Assembly: GCA_964541895.1 (NCBI GenBank)
Contig: CAZISM010000001.1
Coordinates: forward strand, 62,001-126,000
Reading direction: 5' to 3'
Length of the DNA: 64,000 nt
DNA from: CAZISM01 sp964541895
GTDB lineage: Bacteria > Zhuqueibacterota > Zhuqueibacteria > Residuimicrobiales > Residuimicrobiaceae
Shown here: positions 36,489-44,622 of the stretch, one piece after another
Numbering within the stretch: the first letter of the stretch is position 1
Layout of the letters: every line of letters begins with the position of its first letter
Translations under genes and position numbers: made by a program
The notes under the pieces: generated by a model
Told to the model about the DNA's origin: nothing
The model's database searches: none
The model's input: the letters and a program-made list of their open reading frames with translations, nothing else

Positions 36489-38480
36489 ATGAATCGACGA
36501 ACGTTTATGCAAGCCGCCACTACGGCTGCGGCCGGCATTGCTGTGACGAAAAAAATCAGTTACGGCAAAGGGACGCCGGACGCCGCGCATCTGTTTTTTG
36601 ATCCCGCCGAATTGTCGCGCCTCCGCCAGTCGTGGTCGTTGCCCGTGTTCAGGGAATTCACGGCGCAGGTGCTCGCCGTTGATCTGGCCGCTGATGAAAA
36701 ATTTCTCAAAAAAGAATTGGACATCCAGAATCATATCCGCCATTTGCAGCGGGCCGATATCATCCTGCAACGCGAGGCGTTTGCCTATCTCATGACCGAA
36801 GAGAAATCGCGGCTGGAACTGGCCCGCCTCGCCATTGAAAAAATTCTTTCCTTTACAACCTGGGATTATTTTATGGAAGCCGGCAAAGAGGTCATCGGCT
36901 TGCAGCGCGCGCCGGAAACGACCATTGCTATGAGTCTGGCCTATGACTGGCTGAACGGCCGCCTGGACGAACGTACGAAGAAAGAGATGCGTCGGCAGAT
37001 CGCAGACAAAGGCTGTATGCCCTGTTACCGCACCTTGCAGGGGCTGCGCCACCCGGAAACCGTGGTGGGCTGGAGCTTTGCGCCCTGGGTCAGCCTGGAG
37101 CCGCGGGATTTTTCCCGCTGGCCGATCATTCTGGATAAAACCAATCTCAAAGCCATCCCTATCGCCGGATTGGCCATCGGCGCCATGCTGTTGCGCGAGA
37201 GCGAACCTCGCTCCGCGGAATGGACTGAAATGGTTCGGCACGGCTATGAGACCATTGCTACCCTCTATGAGCGGGATGGATCCTATCCGGAGGGTGGTTC
37301 GTACGGTGATTACACCACCTTTCATCTGCTGCTCACCCAGGCCGTGCTGCAACGCAAACTGGGTTTAGACCTTTTCGACGCCATCAACTATAACGGCTTT
37401 GTCGAATTCATGCTCGCACTGCAGCTGCCGCATACCAGCGAACCCGGGGCGTGCATCAATTTCGGCGACGCCGGCAGCGGACTGCAATCGTCGGTCAGTT
37501 TTTATGTGGCCGGGAAAACGGGTGACGGTTTGGCGCAATACATGGGCCTCGAACATCCACGGGAACATAATCCGTTCTCGATCATCTGGTACAAACCCGA
37601 CGTGGCTGTGGAAAAACCATCTGCCCGCCACCATTACACCCATTTGGATCTGGACTGGATGGTGTATCGCACCGGCTACGGCCTGGATGATGTTGTGGTG
37701 GCGATGCGCAGCGGCGGACCGGCCAATCATGAACACGCCGACCGCAATTCGATCCTGCTCAAAGCCTATGGCGAAGTGCTGCTGGCGGACAGCAAGCATC
37801 CCACCTATGACCACAACAATCCGGGCTGGGTGTTGCGCTCTTCGCCGGCGCACAACACCGTGCTCATCGATCAGCTGGGGCATCAATATCATGACGGCCG
37901 CGAAGGGACTAACTCGTCGCTGGCCTCGGCGCGCATTATCCGTTCCGGGCAACGCCACGGCTTGGTGTTCTGGTGCAGCGATGCCACGCCGGCGTATCAG
38001 TTGGTGCTGCCGGATGTCGCTCGTGTGCTCCGTTCCGTTTTTGTTTTTACCGATGCTCCGGTCGTGGTGATCATCGATACCATGGAAAAAAAGAGCCGGC
38101 CGTCGGTTTTCTCCAGTCACTGGCATGTGGAGAACAGCGATCTCAAAGGAGCGGTGGAGATTCTGCCGGAAGGCTTTGTCATGAAACGGCCGGCTGCGGG
38201 ATTTTACGCGAGCAGCGTCAGTCTGGAGCCGCTCTCCATCACCGCGGAACAGATCGCGCTGCCGCCGGACGTCGGCGTTCGTCCCTATGTCCGCGTCGCC
38301 ACCACCCAACCGGCCCTGCAGCATACGATGGTGACGGTAGGCGTGGCGGCCCGTGCCCGGGAGGCGGCCCCCTTGATTACAGTGACACCGCAAGGCCTGT
38401 TGGACATTCAATCGGCACAGGGTCGTTTCAAAGCACAGATTACCAATATTCAGCACGTGCCGTTTCTCATTCGCACCTAA
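36489..38480 (+). CDS. Tat-exported heparinase II/III-like polysaccharide lyase
   Basis: 663 residues from ATG 36489, with AAAGGAG seven bases upstream; ATG 36483 would be too close. The N-terminus NRRTFMQAATTAAAG is a twin-arginine signal. The helical part (about 60-380) resembles an alginate-lyase toroid, and the beta part contains ANHEHADRNSILLKAYG and SSPAHNTVLIDQLG, matching the heparinase II/III family. It is a second lyase-like protein in the island, exported folded via Tat in contrast to the Sec-dependent one at 26747-29047. Tat export often means cofactor or metal loading in the cytoplasm. Substrate unassigned. Confidence 0.85.
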   Translation: MNRRTFMQAATTAAAGIAVTKKISYGKGTPDAAHLFFDPAELSRLRQSWSLPVFREFTAQVLAVDLAADEKFLKKELDIQNHIRHLQRADIILQREAFAYLMTEEKSRLELARLAIEKILSFTTWDYFMEAGKEVIGLQRAPETTIAMSLAYDWLNGRLDERTKKEMRRQIADKGCMPCYRTLQGLRHPETVVGWSFAPWVSLEPRDFSRWPIILDKTNLKAIPIAGLAIGAMLLRESEPRSAEWTEMVRHGYETIATLYERDGSYPEGGSYGDYTTFHLLLTQAVLQRKLGLDLFDAINYNGFVEFMLALQLPHTSEPGACINFGDAGSGLQSSVSFYVAGKTGDGLAQYMGLEHPREHNPFSIIWYKPDVAVEKPSARHHYTHLDLDWMVYRTGYGLDDVVVAMRSGGPANHEHADRNSILLKAYGEVLLADSKHPTYDHNNPGWVLRSSPAHNTVLIDQLGHQYHDGREGTNSSLASARIIRSGQRHGLVFWCSDATPAYQLVLPDVARVLRSVFVFTDAPVVVIIDTMEKKSRPSVFSSHWHVENSDLKGAVEILPEGFVMKRPAAGFYASSVSLEPLSITAEQIALPPDVGVRPYVRVATTQPALQHTMVTVGVAARAREAAPLITVTPQGLLDIQSAQGRFKAQITNIQHVPFLIRT

Positions 38481-38484
38481 CATT

Positions 38485-38514
38485 TTGGTTGCAATTAATA
38501 AATATTTGTATAAT
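38485..38514 (+). promoter_or_regulatory. Candidate promoter for corA-like gene
   Basis: A perfect -10 hexamer TATAAT (38509-38514) lies 18 bases after a weak -35 (TTGGTT, 38485-38490). It is in the 113-base gap before ATG 38594. Confidence 0.45.
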
Positions 38515-38593
38515 TTAAGGCTCGGCCAAAATGGTCCTGGTGTTGCATGGCGATAGCAGGCAGGGGTGTGGGTCTTGTTCCAGGATGTGAATT

Positions 38594-39508
38594 ATGTTGA
38601 AAAGTTTTGACATTTGTGACGGCAAAGTGCAGGCTACCGATGCGGCCGCGTGCCGTATCATGGCTTTTTTAAATCCGGACGAGCAGGAAAAGCGCTATCT
38701 CACCACAGAGCTCAAGATCGATGAACACACGTTGAACTCTGCGCTCGATCCGGACGAGCTCTCGCGCGTTGAATTCGAACCGGACCACATAGCGCTGATC
38801 TACAAGCGGCCGAAGAATTATTCGGCCGAAGACCTCTATCTGTTTCGCGTCACCTCCATGGGCATCTTTTTGTTCAATCAATGCATCGTGGTGGTGTCAT
38901 CCGAAGACATTCCGATTTTTGACGACAAGCGTTTCAACAAGGTGACGTCGCTGAAGGATGTGATGCTCAAGATCATGTACCGGTCTGTGTTTCATTATCT
39001 GGAACATCTCAAGATTATCAACATGATCTCCGATGAACTGGAGGTCAAAATCAATATGGCTATGGAAAACAGATACCTTCTCAATCTATTTACACTTGAA
39101 AAAAGCCTGGTTTATTATTTGAACGCCATCAGCGGCAATTCACTGCTGATGCAGAAATTGAAAAATTATACCAGCAAGGTCGGCTTTACCCAGGACGAAG
39201 AAGAGTTGTTGGATGATTTGATGATCGAAAACTCCCAATGCTACAAACTCTCGGAAATCTATTCCAACATTCTTTCCGGACTGATGGACGCCCGCGTTTC
39301 CATCGTCAGCAATAACCTGAACGTGTTGATGAAAACCCTGAACATCATCACCATCGGCATCATGGTGCCTACCTTTGTGGTGAGCGCTTTTTCCATGAAC
39401 GTGGCGATTCCCCTGCAACAACAGCCGTACGCGTTTTGGCTGATCATGTTCATGGCGATGGTGTCGGTGATGGGATTCATGCTCTTCTGGCGATATAAAA
39501 AATGGTGA
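38594..39508 (+). CDS. corA: CorA-type Mg2+/divalent cation transporter, variant signature
   Basis: 304 residues with the CorA layout: a soluble alpha/beta N-terminal domain, a long helix (about 150-245) and two C-terminal transmembrane helices (about 247-266 and 277-297). The selectivity motif, normally GMN after the first membrane helix, reads SMN (residues 267-269, in FSMNVAIP). Gly-to-Ser changes here are uncommon, so transport properties may differ. The C-terminus is basic (RYKKW), as in CorA proteins. It probably imports Mg2+ or Co2+ across the inner membrane. Confidence 0.85.
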   Translation: MLKSFDICDGKVQATDAAACRIMAFLNPDEQEKRYLTTELKIDEHTLNSALDPDELSRVEFEPDHIALIYKRPKNYSAEDLYLFRVTSMGIFLFNQCIVVVSSEDIPIFDDKRFNKVTSLKDVMLKIMYRSVFHYLEHLKIINMISDELEVKINMAMENRYLLNLFTLEKSLVYYLNAISGNSLLMQKLKNYTSKVGFTQDEEELLDDLMIENSQCYKLSEIYSNILSGLMDARVSIVSNNLNVLMKTLNIITIGIMVPTFVVSAFSMNVAIPLQQQPYAFWLIMFMAMVSVMGFMLFWRYKKW

Positions 39509-39565
39509 TTTTTGAATACTTTTTCCCTTTTTTGCATCCAATTAGGGAACAGACGGGAGGATGCC

Positions 39566-39799
39566 ATGTCTTGCAATGATATAATCCAGCAACTTTGCGA
39601 TGAGCTCGCCGAGGATATCGAGTCACCAGTGTGCGAGAACATCCGTTTGCACCTGGCCAGCTGCCCGCAGTGCAGCCGCCAGTTAACTTCCATGCGCAAC
39701 GCCGTGCAGCTGTTTCGCTGTTTACGCGATCAGGAGGTTCCTTCTTCCATTCACCACCGCCTCGTTACCCTTCTCAACGTCCCCGACGTCAACGCCTGA
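39566..39799 (+). CDS. Small zinc-finger (zf-HC2, anti-sigma-like) protein
   Basis: 77 residues from ATG 39566 with GGGAGG upstream. The HXXXCXXC motif (HLASCPQC, about residues 31-38) together with an N-terminal Cys (CDELAEDIESPVC) resembles the zinc-anchor domain of anti-sigma factors, but no membrane segment and no sigma gene are adjacent. It lies 57 bases after corA and 101 before lexA. Function is unknown; a regulatory protein sensing redox or zinc is possible. Confidence 0.75.
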   Translation: MSCNDIIQQLCDELAEDIESPVCENIRLHLASCPQCSRQLTSMRNAVQLFRCLRDQEVPSSIHHRLVTLLNVPDVNA

Positions 39800-39835
39800 C
39801 CTGCTCTCTGTAAGGTGTACATTTAAACAATTCTA

Positions 39836-39864
39836 TTGACTTGTGACCTCTTTTTTTGTATAAT
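39836..39864 (+). promoter_or_regulatory. Near-consensus sigma70 promoter for lexA
   Basis: TTGACT (39836-39841), a 17-base spacer and a perfect TATAAT (39859-39864). Transcription would start near 39871, giving a 30-base leader to ATG 39901. An imperfect palindrome (GGTGGATAT/AATTTCACC, 39867-39884, six of nine pairs) covers the start site and is a possible LexA operator; no known LexA box was recognised. Confidence 0.7.
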
Positions 39865-39900
39865 TAGGTGGATATAATTTCACCCGAGCAAAGAGGGCAT

Positions 39901-40518
39901 ATGGAAAAGCTGACTTTCAAACAGGAAAAAGCTCTTCAGGTCATTCGCCAAAAGACCCGGGAGCAGGGGTACCCGCCTACTTTGAAAGAGATTACTGAAG
40001 CTCTGGGCGCCGCCTCCAGAACAACGGCTGTTAAGTATTTGAATTTACTGGTTAAAAAGGGCTATATCTCCTGGGAGCATAACAAGGCGCGCGGGATTCA
40101 GGTGTTGTGGTCCGGCGATGCTATGGAAGGTGAGGTGGTGGGTTTGCCGCTGATCGGCGCCGTCACTGCCGGTTTGCCCATGCTGGCTGAGCAAAACATC
40201 GAGCGCTACGTGGCCGTGCCGCGTCATCTGTTGCGCTCGCCGGAACGCCATTTTTTGCTGCGGGTCCGGGGCGACAGCATGACCGGGGCCGGGATTTTGC
40301 ACAACGATCTGGTGGTGGTGCGCTCCCAGAGCGACGCCCAGGTGGGTGAGGTGGTGGTGGCCTTGCTGGAGAGCGAGGCCACGGTCAAGCGTTTGGCGCT
40401 GGGCCAGGGCCGGCGCTATCTGCACGCCGAGAACCCGGCCTATGCCGACATCTACCCGGAAGGGGAGTGGTCGGTGCAAGGCAAGGTGGTGGCGTTGATA
40501 CGGGAAGAGGTGGGATAG
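39901..40518 (+). CDS. lexA: LexA SOS repressor
   Basis: 205 residues from ATG 39901 (the frame is open 33 bases further up, but that part lies in the leader). The N-terminal winged helix has PPTLKEITEALGAASRTTAVKYL; the recognition helix differs from the E. coli and Bacillus types, so a different operator is expected. The C-terminal S24 domain has the Ala90-Gly91 self-cleavage site (VTAGLP), catalytic Ser126 (RGDSM) and Lys163 (ATVKRL). RecA-stimulated cleavage would relieve repression after DNA damage. A Y-family polymerase homologue follows two genes downstream. Confidence 0.93.
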   Translation: MEKLTFKQEKALQVIRQKTREQGYPPTLKEITEALGAASRTTAVKYLNLLVKKGYISWEHNKARGIQVLWSGDAMEGEVVGLPLIGAVTAGLPMLAEQNIERYVAVPRHLLRSPERHFLLRVRGDSMTGAGILHNDLVVVRSQSDAQVGEVVVALLESEATVKRLALGQGRRYLHAENPAYADIYPEGEWSVQGKVVALIREEVG

Positions 40519-40562
40519 GCCGGCACGATTTCATGAACAATCGCACTACATACAGGAGACCC

Positions 40563-40982
40563 ATGTCCAACGATCCCATCAAACAAACGGCTCTTGAGCT
40601 GATTAATCGCTCGAGCCAAACTCTTTTGGCCAGCAACAGTCCGGACGGATTTCCTTTGATCAAGGCCATGCTGAAAATGGAGAACGAAGGCCTGCACACC
40701 GTGTGGCTGTGCGCTCACCTGTCGGCTCGGCGTACCGGCCACCTGCAACAGGACAACCGTTGCTCGCTCTATTTTGTCGACCAGAGCAACATCGAAGGGC
40801 TGCTGCTGGTCGGCCATATTGAAATCCTCCGCGACGCCGAATTGCGCAAACGATTCTGGCGCGATCTGTTTTTCAAATTCTACCCCGCAGGCGTGGACGA
40901 TCCGGATTATTGCATCTATAAATTCACCGCGTTGCGGGGCAACTATTATCACGCGCAACAAAACACCGACTTTGCCATCTGA
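40563..40982 (+). CDS. Pyridoxamine-phosphate-oxidase-fold (FMN-binding) protein
   Basis: 139 residues from ATG 40563 with AGGAG seven bases upstream. The split-barrel fold is suggested by LLASNSPDGFPLIKAML, TVWLCAHLSARRTGHLQQDNRCSLYF and the C-terminal RGNYYHA. Members include general stress protein 26-like flavoproteins with unknown substrates. It lies 44 bases after lexA and may be co-transcribed with it, but no evidence ties it to the SOS response. Confidence 0.8.
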   Translation: MSNDPIKQTALELINRSSQTLLASNSPDGFPLIKAMLKMENEGLHTVWLCAHLSARRTGHLQQDNRCSLYFVDQSNIEGLLLVGHIEILRDAELRKRFWRDLFFKFYPAGVDDPDYCIYKFTALRGNYYHAQQNTDFAI

Positions 40983-41000
40983 CGAATGGATGCGAACATA

Positions 41001-41870
41001 ATGAAAAAAATTGTCCCCGTTCTTGTCGCCACGGCGCTGCTCCTGGCCGCCTGCGGCAAAAAAGAGAACCCGGCGCAGAACGCGTCGGTGCTGACACCTA
41101 TCGACCCCGGACCGTACGGCGACGCGGCTACGGCAACACACAAAATTCTGTTCATCGGCAACAGTCTGACCTATTTCAACACTCAGCCCGGCCTGTTCTG
41201 GAACCTGGCGGCGACCGCAGCGCAAAAAACCTATGTGGAACAGGCCACCATCCCGGGCGCACAACTGGAAGACCATCTGAACAGCGAATTCACGCTGCAG
41301 AAAATTCAGCGCTATCCCTGGGATGTGGTGGTGTTGCAGGTTGTTAATACGGATATGGCGTTTCCGGCCCACCACGGCGCGATCATCAGCACTCTGCAGG
41401 TATTTCTGAACAGGATCCGTGCGCAAAACAGCAATGTCAAACTGTTCTGCTTTCTGCCTTTTGCCGGTCCGGAAGGCATCAGCGACGACCAGTACAGCTA
41501 TGACTATGAACAGGGTCAAACCATGTTTCGCGACGGCACCCTGGCGGTGGCCAAAAAACTGAACCTCATGGTGGCGCCGGTAGGCTGGGCCTGGCACTCT
41601 GTCCGCAAAGGCCGGCCGGATATCAATCTCTATGCGGCCGACCAGGTGCACCCGTCTCCGGCCGGCTCTTACCTCGGCGCCTGCGTTTATGCGGCCGCCA
41701 TCCTGCAAACGAAACCGGACGGCAATCCCTATATCGCCGGTCTCGCGCCCGATGTCGCCGGCTTTATTCAGCAAACCGCAAGCCGGACCGTTCTCGACAG
41801 TTTAACCTATTGGAACATTAAACCGTTTACGCACGCCTCTGCCTATGTCGCGCACCGTTATACATATTGA
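41001..41870 (+). CDS. SGNH/GDSL-like lipoprotein
   Basis: 289 residues from ATG 41001, giving a standard lipoprotein signal (lipobox LAAC, residues about 14-17). An earlier ATG at 40986 lacks a ribosome site. The SGNH-hydrolase blocks are present: LFIGNSLTYFN (nucleophile Ser), a region with VVVLQVVNTD and the C-terminal ADQVHPSPAGSYLGA that supplies Asp and His. Such proteins often deacetylate polysaccharides or lipids. Its last 26 bases overlap the start of the polymerase-like gene, which implies coupled expression of two unrelated proteins. Confidence 0.83.
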   Translation: MKKIVPVLVATALLLAACGKKENPAQNASVLTPIDPGPYGDAATATHKILFIGNSLTYFNTQPGLFWNLAATAAQKTYVEQATIPGAQLEDHLNSEFTLQKIQRYPWDVVVLQVVNTDMAFPAHHGAIISTLQVFLNRIRAQNSNVKLFCFLPFAGPEGISDDQYSYDYEQGQTMFRDGTLAVAKKLNLMVAPVGWAWHSVRKGRPDINLYAADQVHPSPAGSYLGACVYAAAILQTKPDGNPYIAGLAPDVAGFIQQTASRTVLDSLTYWNIKPFTHASAYVAHRYTY

Positions 41871-43008
41871 TGTCACCGATTTCCACGTCGCCGTGGAACG
41901 GGTGCTGGAACCCCGGCTCCGCGATCGGCCGATAGCGGTGGCGATTGAAACCGCCAGCCGCTCGCTGGTGTATGCCGCCTCGCGCGAAGCAGTACAAAAC
42001 GGCGTGCACCGCGGCATGCCCTTGAACCAGGCGCTGAAGTATTGCCCGGATTTGACGGTGTTACCGCCGAATGAAGAGCTCTATGCCCGTGCCGACAGCG
42101 CCCTGATGAAAATCCTGCAGCAGTTTACCCCGATCCTGGAGCCGCTGCGTTTCGGTCATGCTTATCTGGACATGACCGGCTCCGGCCGGCTTTTCGGCAG
42201 CATCCTGGATGCGGCGGCCAAAGCCCGCAGTGAAATTCGCAACCGCCTGTCTCTGGACGTGGCGGCCGGCGTTGCCGGCAACAAGCTCGTCAGCAAAGTG
42301 GCTTCGGACGTTATTGCCGTTCGCGACCCCCGTATGGGTCTGTGCGACGTGCATCATGGCGACGAACAGCACTTTTTATCGCCGCTGCATGTCGGGTATC
42401 TGCCCGGCGTGCAGAAGGAGGTGCGCACCCGCCTGTACGAACTCAACATCCGTCTTATCCGCGAACTGACGGTCATCCATTCGGAGCATCTGCAGATGGT
42501 CTTTGGCCGATTCGGCGTGCTGCTGTACGAACGCAGCCGCGGCATTGACCATCGCCCGGTTCAGCCGCCCAAGCGCGCGCCGGAAATCGTCGAAAGCGAG
42601 ACGCTGGCCGAAGACAGCAACGATTATGATCGCTTGCGCAGTTTGCTGTTCCGGCTTTTGTCCTCCTGCACACAGCGTTTGCGGCAAAAAAATCTTTTCA
42701 CCCGCCGTCTGTTGCTGGAGATCCGCTACTCGGACCACAAGGAGGAACAAGGGCAGGTACGCACGGAACCCCGGCAAAACGACTGGCAGATGCTGAACAC
42801 AGCGGAAACCCTGCTGGAACGAACGCTCAGCCGCCGCATCCGTGTGCGCAAGATGGTGTTACACCTCTGCGATCTGGAACCGGCCAATCCTCAGCTGGCG
42901 CTCTTTGACGCACCCGACCATCCTAAAATCGAAGCGGTCACAAAAGCCATGGACAAGATTCGCAGCCGTTTTGGCGACGCTACGATCCGGTTCGGCCGCG
43001 CCGCCTGA
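41845..43008 (+). CDS. Catalytically degenerate Y-family DNA polymerase (ImuB-like)
   Basis: 387 residues covering palm, fingers and little-finger regions of Y-family polymerases. The first metal Asp is present (Asp9 in HIDVTDFH), but the usual second position is Thr11 and the steric-gate aromatic is His14. The central DE pair that binds metal in SIDEAYLD is Gly104-His105 (RFGHAYLD), so polymerase activity should be lost. A beta-clamp binding motif QLALF is at residues 350-354, and DKIRSRFGDATIRFG near the end is typical of the family. ImuB proteins in the LexA-controlled ImuA-ImuB-DnaE2 mutasome share exactly this dead-polymerase-plus-clamp-motif layout; ImuB is usually longer. lexA is 1.3 kb upstream. 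Confidence 0.85.
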   Translation: MSRTVIHIDVTDFHVAVERVLEPRLRDRPIAVAIETASRSLVYAASREAVQNGVHRGMPLNQALKYCPDLTVLPPNEELYARADSALMKILQQFTPILEPLRFGHAYLDMTGSGRLFGSILDAAAKARSEIRNRLSLDVAAGVAGNKLVSKVASDVIAVRDPRMGLCDVHHGDEQHFLSPLHVGYLPGVQKEVRTRLYELNIRLIRELTVIHSEHLQMVFGRFGVLLYERSRGIDHRPVQPPKRAPEIVESETLAEDSNDYDRLRSLLFRLLSSCTQRLRQKNLFTRRLLLEIRYSDHKEEQGQVRTEPRQNDWQMLNTAETLLERTLSRRIRVRKMVLHLCDLEPANPQLALFDAPDHPKIEAVTKAMDKIRSRFGDATIRFGRAA

Positions 43009-43020
43009 CCTCTTTTTGTC

Positions 43021-43049
43021 TTGCAATAACATCCTGCTTTTGCTAGATT
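43021..43049 (+). promoter_or_regulatory. Candidate extended -10 promoter for DUF1846 gene
   Basis: TTGCAA (43021-43026), 17 bases, then TAGATT (43044-43049) preceded by TGC, an extended -10 element. It lies 13 bases after the polymerase-like stop and 45 before the DUF1846 start. Confidence 0.45.
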
Positions 43050-43093
43050 GGGTCAAGTTTGGTGTCCAGCGCAGATTTCAGTCAGGAGGATGC

Positions 43094-44617
43094 ATGCCGT
43101 TTCGGCCTCGTCACGTTGGTTTTGATAACGACCGCTATCTTGCCGAGCAAAGCAAAGCCATACTACAACGTGTTGAACGGTTCGGTCAGAAACTGTATCT
43201 CGAATTCGGCGGCAAGCTGTTGCATGACTATCATGCCAGCCGCGTGTTGCCCGGCTATGATCCCGATGTCAAAATGCGGCTGCTGCACACCTTGCGCGAC
43301 CGTGCTGAAATCATTCTCTGTATTTATGCCGGTGACATCGAGCGCAAAAAAATGCGCGCCGATTTCGGCATTACCTACGATTCCGACGCCCTGCGGCTGA
43401 TCGACCAGATCCGCTCCTGGGGCTTGTCGGTGGCGGCCGTCGTGATCACACGCTATAACGAGCAACCGTCGGCCGTGCCGTTCAAAAACAGGCTGCTGCA
43501 TCACGGCGTCCGCGTGTTTACACATCGTGTCACTGCCGGCTACCCTACGGATGTGGACACCATCGTCAGCGAACAGGGCTATGGCGCCAACCCGTTCATT
43601 GCCACTGAAAAACCGCTGGTGGTGGTCACCGGCCCCGGTCCGGGCAGCGGCAAGTTGGCCACATGCCTTTCGCAGCTCTATCACAGCTATAAACGAAACG
43701 TGGCGGCCGGCTATGCCAAGTTTGAAACGTTCCCCATCTGGAATCTGCCGTTGAAACATCCGGTGAATGTGGCCTACGAAGCAGCCACCGCAGATCTGCA
43801 CGATATCAACATGATCGATCCGTTTCATCTGGAAGCTTATAACCAGGCGGCCGTCAATTATAACCGGGATATTGAAGCGTTCCCTTTGCTGACGCGCATA
43901 CTCAACCGCATTCGCGACGGCGAGCCGTTTTATCGTTCGCCCACGGAAATGGGCGTGAATTGCGCCGCTTCCGGCATCATCGATGACAGCGTGTGTCGAA
44001 CCGCGGCTGCGCAAGAGGTCATCCGCCGCTATTTTCGTTACAGGTGCGAACAGGCGCTGGGCTATACCACGGCTACGGCCGTCGAACGCGCCGAATGGCT
44101 CATGCGCGAACTGGAGGAGGTTCCGGAAAACCGCCGTGTGGTATTGGCGGCCCGACAAGCCGCGCATGAGGCCGAACGGTGCGGGAAAGGGCATGAGGGA
44201 CTCTATGTCGGCGCCGCATTGGAGCTGGCGTCCGGCGAAGTGGTGACCGGCAAAAATTCGTCGATGTTTCACGCCGCTTCCAGTTTGATGCTCAATGCTC
44301 TGAAAAAAGCCGGCGGGGTGGCGGACGATGTCCTGTTGCTCGCTCCTGAAGTCATTGCATCGGTGACGCGTCTCAAGGCGCGTCTGGGCCAGGAGTCGGC
44401 CAGCATGGACCTGGAAGAAACTCTGATCGCCCTGGCTGTCAGCGCCACCCACAACAGGGTATCGCAGCAGGCGGTCGACAGCTTGCATGCCCTGGCCGGG
44501 TGTGAAATGCATATTACCCACATGCCGACGCCCGGCGACGAGGCCGGGCTCCGTCGCCTGGGCGTCAACGTAACCAGTGATGCCCGATTTTCCAGTAAAA
44601 ATCTTTTTATTGCGTAG
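43094..44617 (+). CDS. DUF1846 family protein
   Basis: 507 residues from ATG 43094 (CAGGAGGATGC precedes), which is the usual length for DUF1846. The family pattern is clear along the whole protein: FDNDRYLAEQSKAILQRVE at the start, CIYAGDIERKKMRADFGITYD, VVVTGPGPGSGKLATCLSQL (a P-loop-like element), KFETFPIWNLPLKHPVN and SPTEMGVNCAASGIID. The family is widespread in anaerobic bacteria and has no established activity. It is followed five bases later by the beta-helix gene. Confidence 0.9.
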   Translation: MPFRPRHVGFDNDRYLAEQSKAILQRVERFGQKLYLEFGGKLLHDYHASRVLPGYDPDVKMRLLHTLRDRAEIILCIYAGDIERKKMRADFGITYDSDALRLIDQIRSWGLSVAAVVITRYNEQPSAVPFKNRLLHHGVRVFTHRVTAGYPTDVDTIVSEQGYGANPFIATEKPLVVVTGPGPGSGKLATCLSQLYHSYKRNVAAGYAKFETFPIWNLPLKHPVNVAYEAATADLHDINMIDPFHLEAYNQAAVNYNRDIEAFPLLTRILNRIRDGEPFYRSPTEMGVNCAASGIIDDSVCRTAAAQEVIRRYFRYRCEQALGYTTATAVERAEWLMRELEEVPENRRVVLAARQAAHEAERCGKGHEGLYVGAALELASGEVVTGKNSSMFHAASSLMLNALKKAGGVADDVLLLAPEVIASVTRLKARLGQESASMDLEETLIALAVSATHNRVSQQAVDSLHALAGCEMHITHMPTPGDEAGLRRLGVNVTSDARFSSKNLFIA

Positions 44618-44622
44618 GATGT

